From Bacteroidota bacterium (GTDB lineage Bacteria > Bacteroidota > Ignavibacteria > Ignavibacteriales > Melioribacteraceae), in the NCBI GenBank assembly GCA_021812745.1, contig JAKAMS010000013.1:1-16393 (forward strand): DNA of 16,393 nucleotides, in the 5' to 3' direction. The position numbers and the translations under genes are program-made. Positions within the stretch are counted from its first letter, which is position 1. Each line of letters begins with the position of its first letter. Under the pieces are notes generated by a model. It searched no databases, was not told the DNA's origin, and saw only the letters and a program-made list of their open reading frames with translations. Shown here one piece after another: positions 1 through 7,235 of the stretch.

Positions 1-502
1 CGCCCCAGTAAAAATTTTCTGACTGGCGTTTAGCAAATGTTAAGTAAAGAGCCCAATCCGCATTACTAAATTCAGTAATTTTTGTAGCGTCTAAGCGGTC
101 ACCAGTATGAATATCAAGTATTCCGTCTCCGTTTGCATCATACAATGCGTTTCGTGTATCCGGAATTCCATCAATACTTGAACGCATTAAGCTGATGCCA
201 ATACTCATATCTTTTCCGTAAGGAATTGCTACGGCGGCATAATTATAATTCACAAGACTGCCGAAATGTTCTTCGTGCATCAATGCAACTTGCGGATAGT
301 TTAAGCGGGCAAGTCCTGCTGGATTCCAATATCCCGAAGTAACATCATTGACAACCGCAACTTGAGCACTTCCCATTGCAAGCGCGCGTCCGCCTACACC
401 GATTGCCAAAAATTCTCCGGCGTATTTGCCAATTACCGTCTGGGAATAAATTGAGGTAAAAGAAAAAATAAGAAAGGAAAAGAAAAAAGCCGTCTGTTTC
501 AT
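1..502 (-). CDS. PorV/PorQ family outer-membrane protein, N-terminal part
   Basis: This reading frame is open from an ATG at 502 to the left edge, about 167 codons, so the C-terminus lies outside the window. The product begins with a signal peptide: MKQT, a Phe-rich hydrophobic stretch, and a likely cleavage site after SIYS and before Q21. The mature part has GGRALAMGSAQVAV, then SGYWNPAGLARLNYPQ and repeated amphipathic beta segments. The MG.A and YWNPAG motifs are typical of the PorV/PorQ (UPF0164-like) family of outer-membrane beta-barrels, which in Bacteroidota includes components of type IX secretion. AGGAAG on the minus strand just upstream of the ATG supports this start. It lies 102 bases downstream of gpmA on the same strand. 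Its exact role, whether secretion shuttle or another barrel, cannot be decided from the fragment. Confidence 0.8.
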   Translation of the reverse strand, partial: MKQTAFFFSFLIFSFTSIYSQTVIGKYAGEFLAIGVGGRALAMGSAQVAVVNDVTSGYWNPAGLARLNYPQVALMHEEHFGSLVNYNYAAVAIPYGKDMSIGISLMRSSIDGIPDTRNALYDANGDGILDIHTGDRLDATKITEFSNADWALYLTFAKRQSENFYWG

Positions 503-604
503 ACATCTTCCTGCTGAATTAGTTAGTGTAGAAATAACTATGCTTTCTCCTTTTGTTGATGCAATAATAAATTTTATCTTCAAACTATGCAACAGCATTT
601 ATTT

Positions 605-1351
605 TCACTTCTTTTCTGTTTGTTTTGCCACAGCATTGATAGCCGCATTAATAGCTTCCTGATCGCCGAGGTAATAATGTTTTATCGGTTTCAGATCTTT
701 ATCAAGCTCATAAACCAATGGAATTCCGGTTGGAATATTGAGTTCAGTAATTTCTGCCTCAGAAATGTTATCGAGATATTTTACGAGAGCTCGCAGACTA
801 TTCCCGTGCGCTGCGATGATTACACGTTTGCCGCTTTTAATTACGGGGGCAATAGTTTCATGCCAGTATGGAAGAAATCTGTCAACGGTAAGTTTCAAAC
901 TTTCTGTTAGCGGAATCTCATTTTTTTTAAGATCTGAATAGCGAGGGTCTTTACCCGGATAGCGGTCATCATTTTCTTCAAGCGCCGGCGGCGGAACATC
1001 GTAACTTCTTCTCCAAATTTTTACTTTTTCGTTGCCGTATTTTTCAGCTGTTTCAGCTTTGTTCAAACCTTGAAGCGCGCCGTAATGTCTTTCATTCAAT
1101 CGCCATGATTTTACGACAGGAATCCAGAATAAGTCCAATCCTTCCAAAGTCATATTCAATGTTCTAATCGCCCGTTTCAATACAGATGTGAATGCGATAT
1201 CGAAAGTATATCCTTCACTTTTAAGAACTATACCGGCTTGCTTAGCTTCTTCGAATCCTTTTTCTGAGAGATCAACGTCAGTCCAGCCTGTAAAAAGATT
1301 TAATTTGTTCCACTCGCTTTCGCCGTGTCTAAGTAAAACTACCTTGAACAT
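605..1351 (-). CDS. gpmA: 2,3-bisphosphoglycerate-dependent phosphoglycerate mutase
   Basis: The enzyme interconverts 3-phosphoglycerate and 2-phosphoglycerate in glycolysis and gluconeogenesis in the cytoplasm. The 248-residue product has the histidine phosphatase signature [10 protein letters not shown] at the N-terminus, with the phosphorylated His at residue 9. It also has the family motif [10 protein letters not shown], with the acid/base Glu at 87, and [14 protein letters not shown] with the second catalytic His at 182. The length and full motif set match GpmA rather than shorter phosphatases of the superfamily. The start has no strong Shine-Dalgarno sequence, only GGAAAC upstream. A TATATTTG box lies about 35 bases upstream on the same strand. 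It is divergent from the TPM-domain gene, and the PorV/PorQ-like gene follows it on the same strand. Confidence 0.96.
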   Translation of the reverse strand: MFKVVLLRHGESEWNKLNLFTGWTDVDLSEKGFEEAKQAGIVLKSEGYTFDIAFTSVLKRAIRTLNMTLEGLDLFWIPVVKSWRLNERHYGALQGLNKAETAEKYGNEKVKIWRRSYDVPPPALEENDDRYPGKDPRYSDLKKNEIPLTESLKLTVDRFLPYWHETIAPVIKSGKRVIIAAHGNSLRALVKYLDNISEAEITELNIPTGIPLVYELDKDLKPIKHYYLGDQEAINAAINAVAKQTEKK

Positions 1352-1385
1352 TTTTAGTTTCCATAATTTGTTGATAAATGCAGAA

Positions 1386-1393
1386 CAAATATA
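1386..1393 (-). promoter_or_regulatory. Putative -7 promoter box for gpmA
   Basis: Read on the minus strand, these bases are TATATTTG, matching the Bacteroidota -7 consensus TAnnTTTG. The box lies 34 bases upstream of the gpmA ATG, which gives a plausible leader of about 25-30 bases. I do not see a convincing -33 TTTG at the usual distance, so this is a candidate based on one half-site and position only. Confidence 0.4.
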
Positions 1394-1438
1394 TAAAAAA
1401 ATGGAAAGAGGATTGTTTCATTTGATGAACTCATCTAT

Positions 1439-1446
1439 TATCTTTG
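1439..1446 (+). promoter_or_regulatory. Putative -7 promoter box for the TPM-domain gene
   Basis: These bases are TATCTTTG, an exact fit to the Bacteroidota -7 consensus TAnnTTTG. They lie 17 bases before the ATG at 1464, with AAGGA between box and start. Possible upstream elements are TTG at 1413-1415 and TTTG at 1421-1424, but neither is at the ideal distance. Together with the opposing box at 1386-1393 it suggests a compact divergent promoter region. Confidence 0.45.
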
Positions 1447-1463
1447 CACAAAGAAGGAACACA

Positions 1464-1919
1464 ATGGATAAATTAATTTATCAATTCTTTAGCGATGACG
1501 ACTTTCTCCGCATCTCAAATAAAATCAAAGAGATGGAGAAAATTACCTCCGGTGAAATCCGAGTTGCTATCAAAGAGAAAAAACATTTTTTAGAGCGCAG
1601 AAAGAATATCCGCCAGCTTTCCGAAAAAGAGTTTCACAAACTCAATATGCACAATACCAGAGATAAAACGGGGATTCTTCTTTATCTTCTTCTTGGAGAG
1701 AAACAATTTAATATTTTAGCCGACAGCGGCATAGATGAAATAGTCGGTCAATCTGCATGGGATAAAGTCCGTGACGAAATTCAGCTCCATTTTCAAAACG
1801 GAAAATTTTGCGATGGAATAATCTGGGGAATTGACAGGGTTGGAAAAATTCTTTCCGAGCACTTTCCGCGTAAAACCGATGATACAAATGAGCTCTCAAA
1901 CGAAGTTGTTCTCGATTGA
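1464..1919 (+). CDS. TPM-domain protein
   Basis: The 151-residue product is a stand-alone TPM (TLP18.3/Psb32/MOLO-1) domain. Visible hallmarks are the N-terminal KITSGEIRVAI, the central DKTGILLYLLLGEKQFNILADSGI and the C-terminal helix QNGKFCDGIIWGIDRVGKIL. I see no signal peptide or transmembrane anchor, so it is probably cytoplasmic or peripheral. Family members are linked to phosphatase activity or to the assembly and repair of membrane complexes, but the bacterial short forms are not well characterised. The frame stays open upstream to 1188, into antisense gpmA, but the ATG at 1464 is preceded by AAGGA at good spacing and the recognisable domain begins just after it, so the longer start is not used here. 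Confidence 0.82.
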   Translation: MDKLIYQFFSDDDFLRISNKIKEMEKITSGEIRVAIKEKKHFLERRKNIRQLSEKEFHKLNMHNTRDKTGILLYLLLGEKQFNILADSGIDEIVGQSAWDKVRDEIQLHFQNGKFCDGIIWGIDRVGKILSEHFPRKTDDTNELSNEVVLD

Positions 1920-1999
1920 TCCTATCCTTACTAAAATTTTCAAGCGAAGTGCATTAATTAACCGGGATTTTTTTCTTTAATATTTCAGTTTAGAATTTC

Positions 2000-2938
2000 A
2001 TGAACCGTAGAAAATTTATAAAGAAAAGTTTTTTAGCCTCGATTGCAGCACTTCTGATACCGGTATTTCTTAAATCCGATTTAAAAGCAAAACCTAGAAT
2101 CAAACTTAATTATAAGCCCCAGCCTTCAAAATGGAACGATAACGATTTAACAATTGCATGGATTGGGCACTCTACCATTCTTATGAATTTTTTTGGTAAG
2201 TGGATTTTGACCGATCCGGTTTTATTTAATAGCATCGGAGTTTATTTTTTCGGAGGATCTATTGGTCCGGAACGAATAACACCGCCAGCTTTAGAGATTA
2301 ATGAATTTCCAAAACCGGATATAATTCTTGTTTCGCACGCGCATATGGATCATATGGATTATCCGACATTAAAAGCATTCGCCCAAAAATATCCGGATCA
2401 AATTGATATAGTAGTTGCTTACCTCAACAAAGATGTAATTACTGATCTTCCATGGAAATCGGTTTCTGTTCTGGATTGGAATGATGAAATAAAAATTCAA
2501 GACACTCGTATAAAAGCAAACGAAGTAAAACATTTCGGATGGCGCTTCCCCTGGGAAAAGGACCGTTCACGCGGATTTATGAAAGACGGAAGAAGCTACA
2601 ATGCGTATCTAATTGAGCGGAACGGAAAAAAAGTTTTGTTCGGAGGAGATATGTCATTACACGAAAAACTCCGTCCGTTAAAAAATGAAAATATAGATGT
2701 GGCTATTATGCCAATCGGCGCTTACAATCCTTGGATTAGAAATCATTGCAACCCGGAACAGGCATTGCAGATGGCAGATGAAATTAACGCAAAATATTTT
2801 ATTCCCATTCACACAAAAACTTTCAAACAGAGCATGGAACCGTTCAACGAAGCAATTGATTGGATGAAACGTTCCGCTCCAAATTACAAGATGCAGATAG
2901 GGCTTGATGAAATAGGGCAGACTTTTGTTTTGGGTTAA
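2000..2938 (+). CDS. Tat-exported MBL-fold metallohydrolase (UlaG/NAPE-PLD-like)
   Basis: This 312-residue metallo-beta-lactamase superfamily protein starts with a twin-arginine signal: NRRKFIKKSF, then a hydrophobic stretch to about residue 24. It is therefore predicted to fold in the cytoplasm and be exported to the periplasm or anchored in the membrane. The catalytic metal motif HxHxDH is visible at residues 113-118 in LVSHAHMDHMDYPTL. The early WIGHSTILMNF, the LFGGDMS segment and the late YFIPIHTKTF follow the Lactamase_B_2 pattern seen in UlaG-like and NAPE-PLD-like hydrolases. The substrate is unknown; phosphodiester or lactone hydrolysis are the family precedents. The gene stands alone and converges with the EamA gene, with overlapping stop codons. 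Confidence 0.85.
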   Translation: MNRRKFIKKSFLASIAALLIPVFLKSDLKAKPRIKLNYKPQPSKWNDNDLTIAWIGHSTILMNFFGKWILTDPVLFNSIGVYFFGGSIGPERITPPALEINEFPKPDIILVSHAHMDHMDYPTLKAFAQKYPDQIDIVVAYLNKDVITDLPWKSVSVLDWNDEIKIQDTRIKANEVKHFGWRFPWEKDRSRGFMKDGRSYNAYLIERNGKKVLFGGDMSLHEKLRPLKNENIDVAIMPIGAYNPWIRNHCNPEQALQMADEINAKYFIPIHTKTFKQSMEPFNEAIDWMKRSAPNYKMQIGLDEIGQTFVLG

Positions 2939-3825
2939 ACTGCTTTCGTTTTTCCTTTAATCTGCTGAAATAAAATCCCGCCGACAATCAAAACCAATCC
3001 TATAATTGAAGAGATGAACAATTTTTCTTTAAGAACAAACGCAATAAAGAATAACGAGATTACGGGAAAGAGATAAACAATCGTTGAGGTCTTTGCTTTG
3101 TTATCACTAAGCGAGAGAGCTTTTAGCCAGAGGAAAAATGTTATTCCCATTTCGAATATACCGATATAAACTGCGCCGAGAATGTATTTAAATTCCACAG
3201 AGCTGAAAGAATCAAATAAAAGTATGTACAAACCTGTGTAAACTGTACCGAAGAAAAATGCGCCGAATAATTTAATTTCTTCCCCTCTTTTATCAAGAAG
3301 ATTCAAAATCCAGAAACCCGCCCATATTATGGAGCTGCTTGCCGCCAGTAGAACACCGTACAAATTATGAAACTGAAGAGATAAAATATTTCCTCTTGTT
3401 GAGATAATAATTATTCCGAAGAAAGAAATTAGTAACCCGATAATTGTTTTGATGGAGATTTTCTGTTTCAAAAAAATGGCGGAAAGAATTGAGATTATAA
3501 GCGGCCAAATTAGATTTATCGGCTGAGCTTCCTGCGCGGGCAATATTGAATATGCTTTGAATAAAATGAGATAGTATATGAAGGGGTTTATAAATCCCAG
3601 CAGCATATTTCTTTTAAGGTGTTCTTTTGAAAATATTTTTTTTAGCTCTTTGGGAGAGTTTATCCTTACAATTACAAAGAGAACTGCCAGACTTGTTAAA
3701 GAAGAATAAAACAAAAGTTGTGTTGTGTTTAGACCTTGCAGAGTTAGCTTAAAAGCGGTTGCTACCGTTGACCACGCCAGCACGGCAAGAAGTGAATATA
3801 TAAGGGATTTAGATTTATCTTTCAT
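2935..3825 (-). CDS. EamA/DMT-superfamily transporter
   Basis: This 296-residue, strongly hydrophobic protein of the drug/metabolite transporter superfamily has ten predicted transmembrane helices in two EamA repeats. The first repeat opens with SLLAVLAWSTVATAFKL and the second with NLYGVLLAASSSIIWAGFW. Both show the usual small-residue/Trp pattern of EamA proteins. The C-terminus is short and basic (QQIKGKTKAV), as expected for a cytoplasmic tail. These carriers usually export amino acids or other small metabolites across the inner membrane; the substrate cannot be read from sequence. Its stop codon shares the palindrome TTAA with the stop of the convergent MBL-fold gene. Confidence 0.88.
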   Translation of the reverse strand: MKDKSKSLIYSLLAVLAWSTVATAFKLTLQGLNTTQLLFYSSLTSLAVLFVIVRINSPKELKKIFSKEHLKRNMLLGFINPFIYYLILFKAYSILPAQEAQPINLIWPLIISILSAIFLKQKISIKTIIGLLISFFGIIIISTRGNILSLQFHNLYGVLLAASSSIIWAGFWILNLLDKRGEEIKLFGAFFFGTVYTGLYILLFDSFSSVEFKYILGAVYIGIFEMGITFFLWLKALSLSDNKAKTSTIVYLFPVISLFFIAFVLKEKLFISSIIGLVLIVGGILFQQIKGKTKAV

Positions 3826-3954
3826 TGTATCTTATTTTTGCTTTACGAAAGTAGCACTTTAGATGAATATTCCGCGAATAAAAAATTGAATCGAGAATTA
3901 ATAAAATCTATTTTCATGTAGTAGTAAAATGCCAATTGAGAAAAAAAGTAAAGA

Positions 3955-4761
3955 ATGCAAAATTCAGGTTACATTTTCGATATAAAAAAATATTCGGTTA
4001 ATGATGGTCCAGGTATCCGCACAACTGTTTTCTTGAAAGGATGTCCTTTGTCTTGCTGGTGGTGTCATAATCCCGAAAGCCGAAACAGCGAGCCGGAAAA
4101 AATTGATAACTGCTCTTTCCGTTGGAATCTTTCATATGAGTCTTCACAACGGAATATGATCGGCTCTCAAGTTTCCGTTAACGATGTAATACGCGAGGTA
4201 GAAAAAGATTTGCCTTTTTACGAAGAATCCAAAGGCGGTGCAACCTTTTCCGGCGGCGAACCAATGCTTCAAATTGATTTTCTTCATCAGCTTTTAATAG
4301 AATGCAAAAAGAAAGATATAAATACCGCAATTGATACAACCGGATTTGCGCCGCTCGCTGACTTCGAAAAAATTTATGATTTGACCGACACATTTCTCTA
4401 CGATTTAAAACTGATAGACGATAAATTTCATTATGAATATTGCGGTGTTTCGAATAAACTGATACATGAAAACTTGAAAGAGCTCTCTTCGCGCGGAGGT
4501 AAAATTATTTTGCGGCTTCCAATTATTCCAACTCTGACTGACACGGAAGAAAATATAAAGCAGACAATCTCTTTTATATCAACGTTGAAAAATATACGCG
4601 AAATTGATCTGCTTCCATTTCACACAACCGCAAAATCAAAATACGAGCGGATGAAAATTCTAAATAAGGTAATTGATATAATTCCGCCCACAAAAGAATA
4701 TATGAATGAATTAAAAAATAGATTCTCACAACTTGGCATTCCGATTAAGATCGGAGGATAA
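3955..4761 (+). CDS. Radical-SAM glycyl radical enzyme activase, likely for HypD
   Basis: This enzyme would install the glycyl radical on the dehydratase encoded next to it, using S-adenosylmethionine and a [4Fe-4S] cluster. The 268-residue product has the activase N-terminus DGPGIRTTVFLKGCPLSCWWC, with the cluster cysteines at 30, 34 and 37 (CxxxCxxC). FSGGEP at 98-103 is the SAM-binding GGE motif, and later come TAIDTTGF and a C-terminal LPFHTTAKSKY segment. Activases of this subfamily normally carry an insert with two ferredoxin-like clusters (about eight Cys) between CxxxCxxC and GGE. Here that stretch contains a single Cys (residue 53), so the accessory clusters are absent, as in pyruvate formate-lyase activase. 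Only one base separates its stop from the next ATG, so the pair is co-transcribed. Confidence 0.93.
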   Translation: MQNSGYIFDIKKYSVNDGPGIRTTVFLKGCPLSCWWCHNPESRNSEPEKIDNCSFRWNLSYESSQRNMIGSQVSVNDVIREVEKDLPFYEESKGGATFSGGEPMLQIDFLHQLLIECKKKDINTAIDTTGFAPLADFEKIYDLTDTFLYDLKLIDDKFHYEYCGVSNKLIHENLKELSSRGGKIILRLPIIPTLTDTEENIKQTISFISTLKNIREIDLLPFHTTAKSKYERMKILNKVIDIIPPTKEYMNELKNRFSQLGIPIKIGG

Positions 4762-4762
4762 A

Positions 4763-7126
4763 ATGAAAGAAAGGATAAAAAAACTAAGACAGCAATCGCT
4801 CGATGCAATACCGACCCTATCGCACGAACGAGCTCAATTGTTAACTGAATTTTACAAAAGCGGTGAAACACAGAAACATTCTATTCCCGTTGCCCGCGCT
4901 TTGTCTTTAAAATACATTTTAGAACATAAAGAACTCTGCATTAATGACGGCGAACTCTTCGTCGGAGAAAAAGGACCGGAACCGAAAGCAACACCTACTT
5001 ATCCCGAACTTTGCGTTCACTCCGAGCAAGATTTGGATATTCTTCACAACCGTTCAAAAGTTTGGTTCAAAAGCAGTGACGAAACAAGAAACGTAGTTTT
5101 GAAAGAAGTCGCTCCCTTCTGGAAAGGAAAAAGCATTAGGGAAAAAATTCTGGAGGAAGTTGATGAAGCGTGGCGCAATTCTTATAACGCCGGAATTTTC
5201 ACCGAGTTTATGGAACAGCGCGCTCCGGGGCATACCGTTGGTGACGATAAAATTTTTAGAAAAGGTATGCTAGACTTTAAAAAAGAAATTGCAGAGTCAA
5301 TCAACAAATTAGATTTTTATAATGATAAGGAAGCATTTGAGAAAAGAGAAGAATTGCGCGCAATGGAAATTGCGGCGGATGCTCTGATTGCATTTGCCAA
5401 GCGTTATTCAAAACGGCTCTATGAACTCGCTAAATCGGAAAAAGATGTGCAGCGCAAAAATGAATTGGAAACAATGGCTGGAATTTGCGAGCGTGTTCCG
5501 GCAAACGCACCGCGGACTTTCTGGGAAGCACTTCAATATTACTGGTTCGTTCATCTTGGCGTAACAACGGAACTCAATACATGGGATTCATACAATCCCG
5601 GCAGACTCGATCAGCATCTCAATCCTTTTTTAAAACGTGATGTTGAAAGCGGATTGCTCACAGAAGAATTTGCGGTTGAGCTGCTTCAATCATTCTGGGT
5701 AAAGTTTAACAATCAGCCGGCGCCTCCAAAAGTTGGAGTTACAGCACAGGAAAGTAATACCTATACAGATTTTTGTTTGATAAACGTTGGCGGTGTAACG
5801 GCAAAAGGCGAAGACGCTACAAATGAAATGACCTACATGATTCTTGATGTGATTGAAGAGATGCGTCTGCTTCAGCCGAGTTCAATGGTGCAGGTGAGCA
5901 AAAAAAATCCAGACCGGTTATTAAAGCGTGCTCTTAACATTATTAAGACAGGTTACGGACAACCGTCAATATTCAATACGGACGCAATCATTCAGGAATT
6001 AACGCGGCAGGGCAAATCCATTATTGATGCACGAAGCGGAGGCGCAAGCGGCTGTGTTGAAGCAGGCGCATTCGGTAAAGAAGCTTACATACTTACCGGA
6101 TATTTCAACATTCCAAAAATTTTAGAAATTACTCTTAATAACGGAGATGATCCGTTCACTCAAAAAAATATTGGAATTAAAACCGGCGATCCAAACAGTT
6201 TCAAATCATTTGATGAACTTTACGACGCATTCGAAAAACAGATGAATCATTTCATTGACATAAAGATCAAAGGAAACGTAATCATTGAAAGGATTTATGC
6301 AGAGTATATGCCATCGCCATTTCTATCAATCTTGGTTGATGACTGCATCAAGAAAGGAAAAGATTATAATGCCGGCGGCGCGCGCTATAATTCATCATAC
6401 ATTCAAGGAGTTGGACTCGGAACCATTACCGATTCACTTTCATCAATAAAGTATAATGTCTTTGATAAAAAGAATTTTTCTATAAAAGAGATGATTGAAC
6501 TTCTCAAAATCAATTTTGAAAACAGAAAAGAAGCACGGGAGAAATTTTTATTCGAAACCCCGAAATACGGAAACGACGACGATTACGCCGATGATATAAC
6601 CCGCAGAGTTTTTGAAAGTTATTTTAAAGCAGTTGACGGAAGACCAAACACAAAAGGCGGTCATTTCAGAATTGATCTTCTTCCAACAACTTGTCACGTT
6701 TATTTCGGAAGCGTGCTTGGTGCTACTCCGGACGGAAGATTTGCTAAAGAACCGGTGAGCGAAGGAATTTCTCCAGTTCAAGGTGCGGATGTGCACGGTC
6801 CGACTTCTGTAATTAAATCGGCATCCAAAATTGATCATCTTAGAACGGGCGGCACTTTGTTGAATCAAAAATTCACTCCTACATTTTTGGAAACGGATGA
6901 AGGCAGAGAAAAAGTTTTGCAGCTAATTCGAACATACTTTAGATTAGACGGGCACCATCTGCAGTTCAACGTTGTTAATGCGGAAGTCTTGAAAGAAGCT
7001 CAGAAGCATCCGGAAAAATACCGCGATCTGATTGTACGCGTTGCTGGTTACAGCGATTACTTTGTTGATCTCGGCGAGGATTTGCAAAATGAAATTATCA
7101 AAAGAACTGAACACACCGGTTATTGA
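4763..7126 (+). CDS. hypD: trans-4-hydroxy-L-proline dehydratase (glycyl radical enzyme)
   Basis: HypD removes water from trans-4-hydroxy-L-proline to give (S)-1-pyrroline-5-carboxylate, using a glycyl radical and therefore only under low oxygen. The 787-residue product ends with RVAGYSDYF, the radical Gly being 762, and has the active-site Cys at 431 in GASGCVEAGAFGKEAY with Glu 433. Compared from memory with Clostridioides difficile HypD (789 aa), the substrate-pocket residues H160, D278, S334, D339, F340, C434, E436, Y450 and radical G765 all recur here at a constant offset of -3: H157, D275, S331, D336, F337, C431, E433, Y447, G762. That argues against pyruvate formate-lyase, glycerol or choline enzymes. 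The ATG at 4763 follows GGAGG at 4753-4757 inside the activase stop region. An in-frame ATG at 4733 lies within the activase gene and lacks such a site. Confidence 0.92.
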   Translation: MKERIKKLRQQSLDAIPTLSHERAQLLTEFYKSGETQKHSIPVARALSLKYILEHKELCINDGELFVGEKGPEPKATPTYPELCVHSEQDLDILHNRSKVWFKSSDETRNVVLKEVAPFWKGKSIREKILEEVDEAWRNSYNAGIFTEFMEQRAPGHTVGDDKIFRKGMLDFKKEIAESINKLDFYNDKEAFEKREELRAMEIAADALIAFAKRYSKRLYELAKSEKDVQRKNELETMAGICERVPANAPRTFWEALQYYWFVHLGVTTELNTWDSYNPGRLDQHLNPFLKRDVESGLLTEEFAVELLQSFWVKFNNQPAPPKVGVTAQESNTYTDFCLINVGGVTAKGEDATNEMTYMILDVIEEMRLLQPSSMVQVSKKNPDRLLKRALNIIKTGYGQPSIFNTDAIIQELTRQGKSIIDARSGGASGCVEAGAFGKEAYILTGYFNIPKILEITLNNGDDPFTQKNIGIKTGDPNSFKSFDELYDAFEKQMNHFIDIKIKGNVIIERIYAEYMPSPFLSILVDDCIKKGKDYNAGGARYNSSYIQGVGLGTITDSLSSIKYNVFDKKNFSIKEMIELLKINFENRKEAREKFLFETPKYGNDDDYADDITRRVFESYFKAVDGRPNTKGGHFRIDLLPTTCHVYFGSVLGATPDGRFAKEPVSEGISPVQGADVHGPTSVIKSASKIDHLRTGGTLLNQKFTPTFLETDEGREKVLQLIRTYFRLDGHHLQFNVVNAEVLKEAQKHPEKYRDLIVRVAGYSDYFVDLGEDLQNEIIKRTEHTGY

Positions 7127-7147
7127 TCGGCGAAAATCTGCGTCATC

Positions 7148-7193
7148 CGTGTTATCAGCGTTCTATTAACTGTTATAGCACACGGATAACACG
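7148..7193. repeat. Inverted repeat in the hypD-pepP gap, REP-like
   Basis: The 109-base gap after hypD holds a 9-base inverted repeat: CGTGTTATC at 7148-7156 and GATAACACG at 7185-7193, with a 28-base loop. There is no U-run after it, so it is not a standard intrinsic terminator. The surrounding text (GCGTCATCCGTGTTATCAGC) resembles dispersed intergenic repeats I remember from environmental genomes, but I see only one copy here. Confidence 0.45.
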
Positions 7194-7235
7194 AATTAAC
7201 TCGGAAAATTTTTAACAAATAGAAAAGGACAAATT

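Noticed and set aside
587..941. Plus-strand frames opposite gpmA
   Set aside because: They are fully antisense to gpmA, which has all its catalytic motifs.
1188..1463. Long N-terminal extension of the TPM-domain gene
   Set aside because: It runs antisense through gpmA and lacks a ribosome site; the ATG at 1464 has AAGGA and fits the domain start.
4733..4762. Earlier ATG for the glycyl radical enzyme
   Set aside because: It lies inside the activase gene without a ribosome site; GGAGG directly serves the ATG at 4763, and HypD proteins begin there.
4763..7126. Pyruvate formate-lyase, glycerol dehydratase or choline lyase
   Set aside because: The Cys motif is GCVE rather than the double Cys of PFL, and the full HypD pocket residue set is present.
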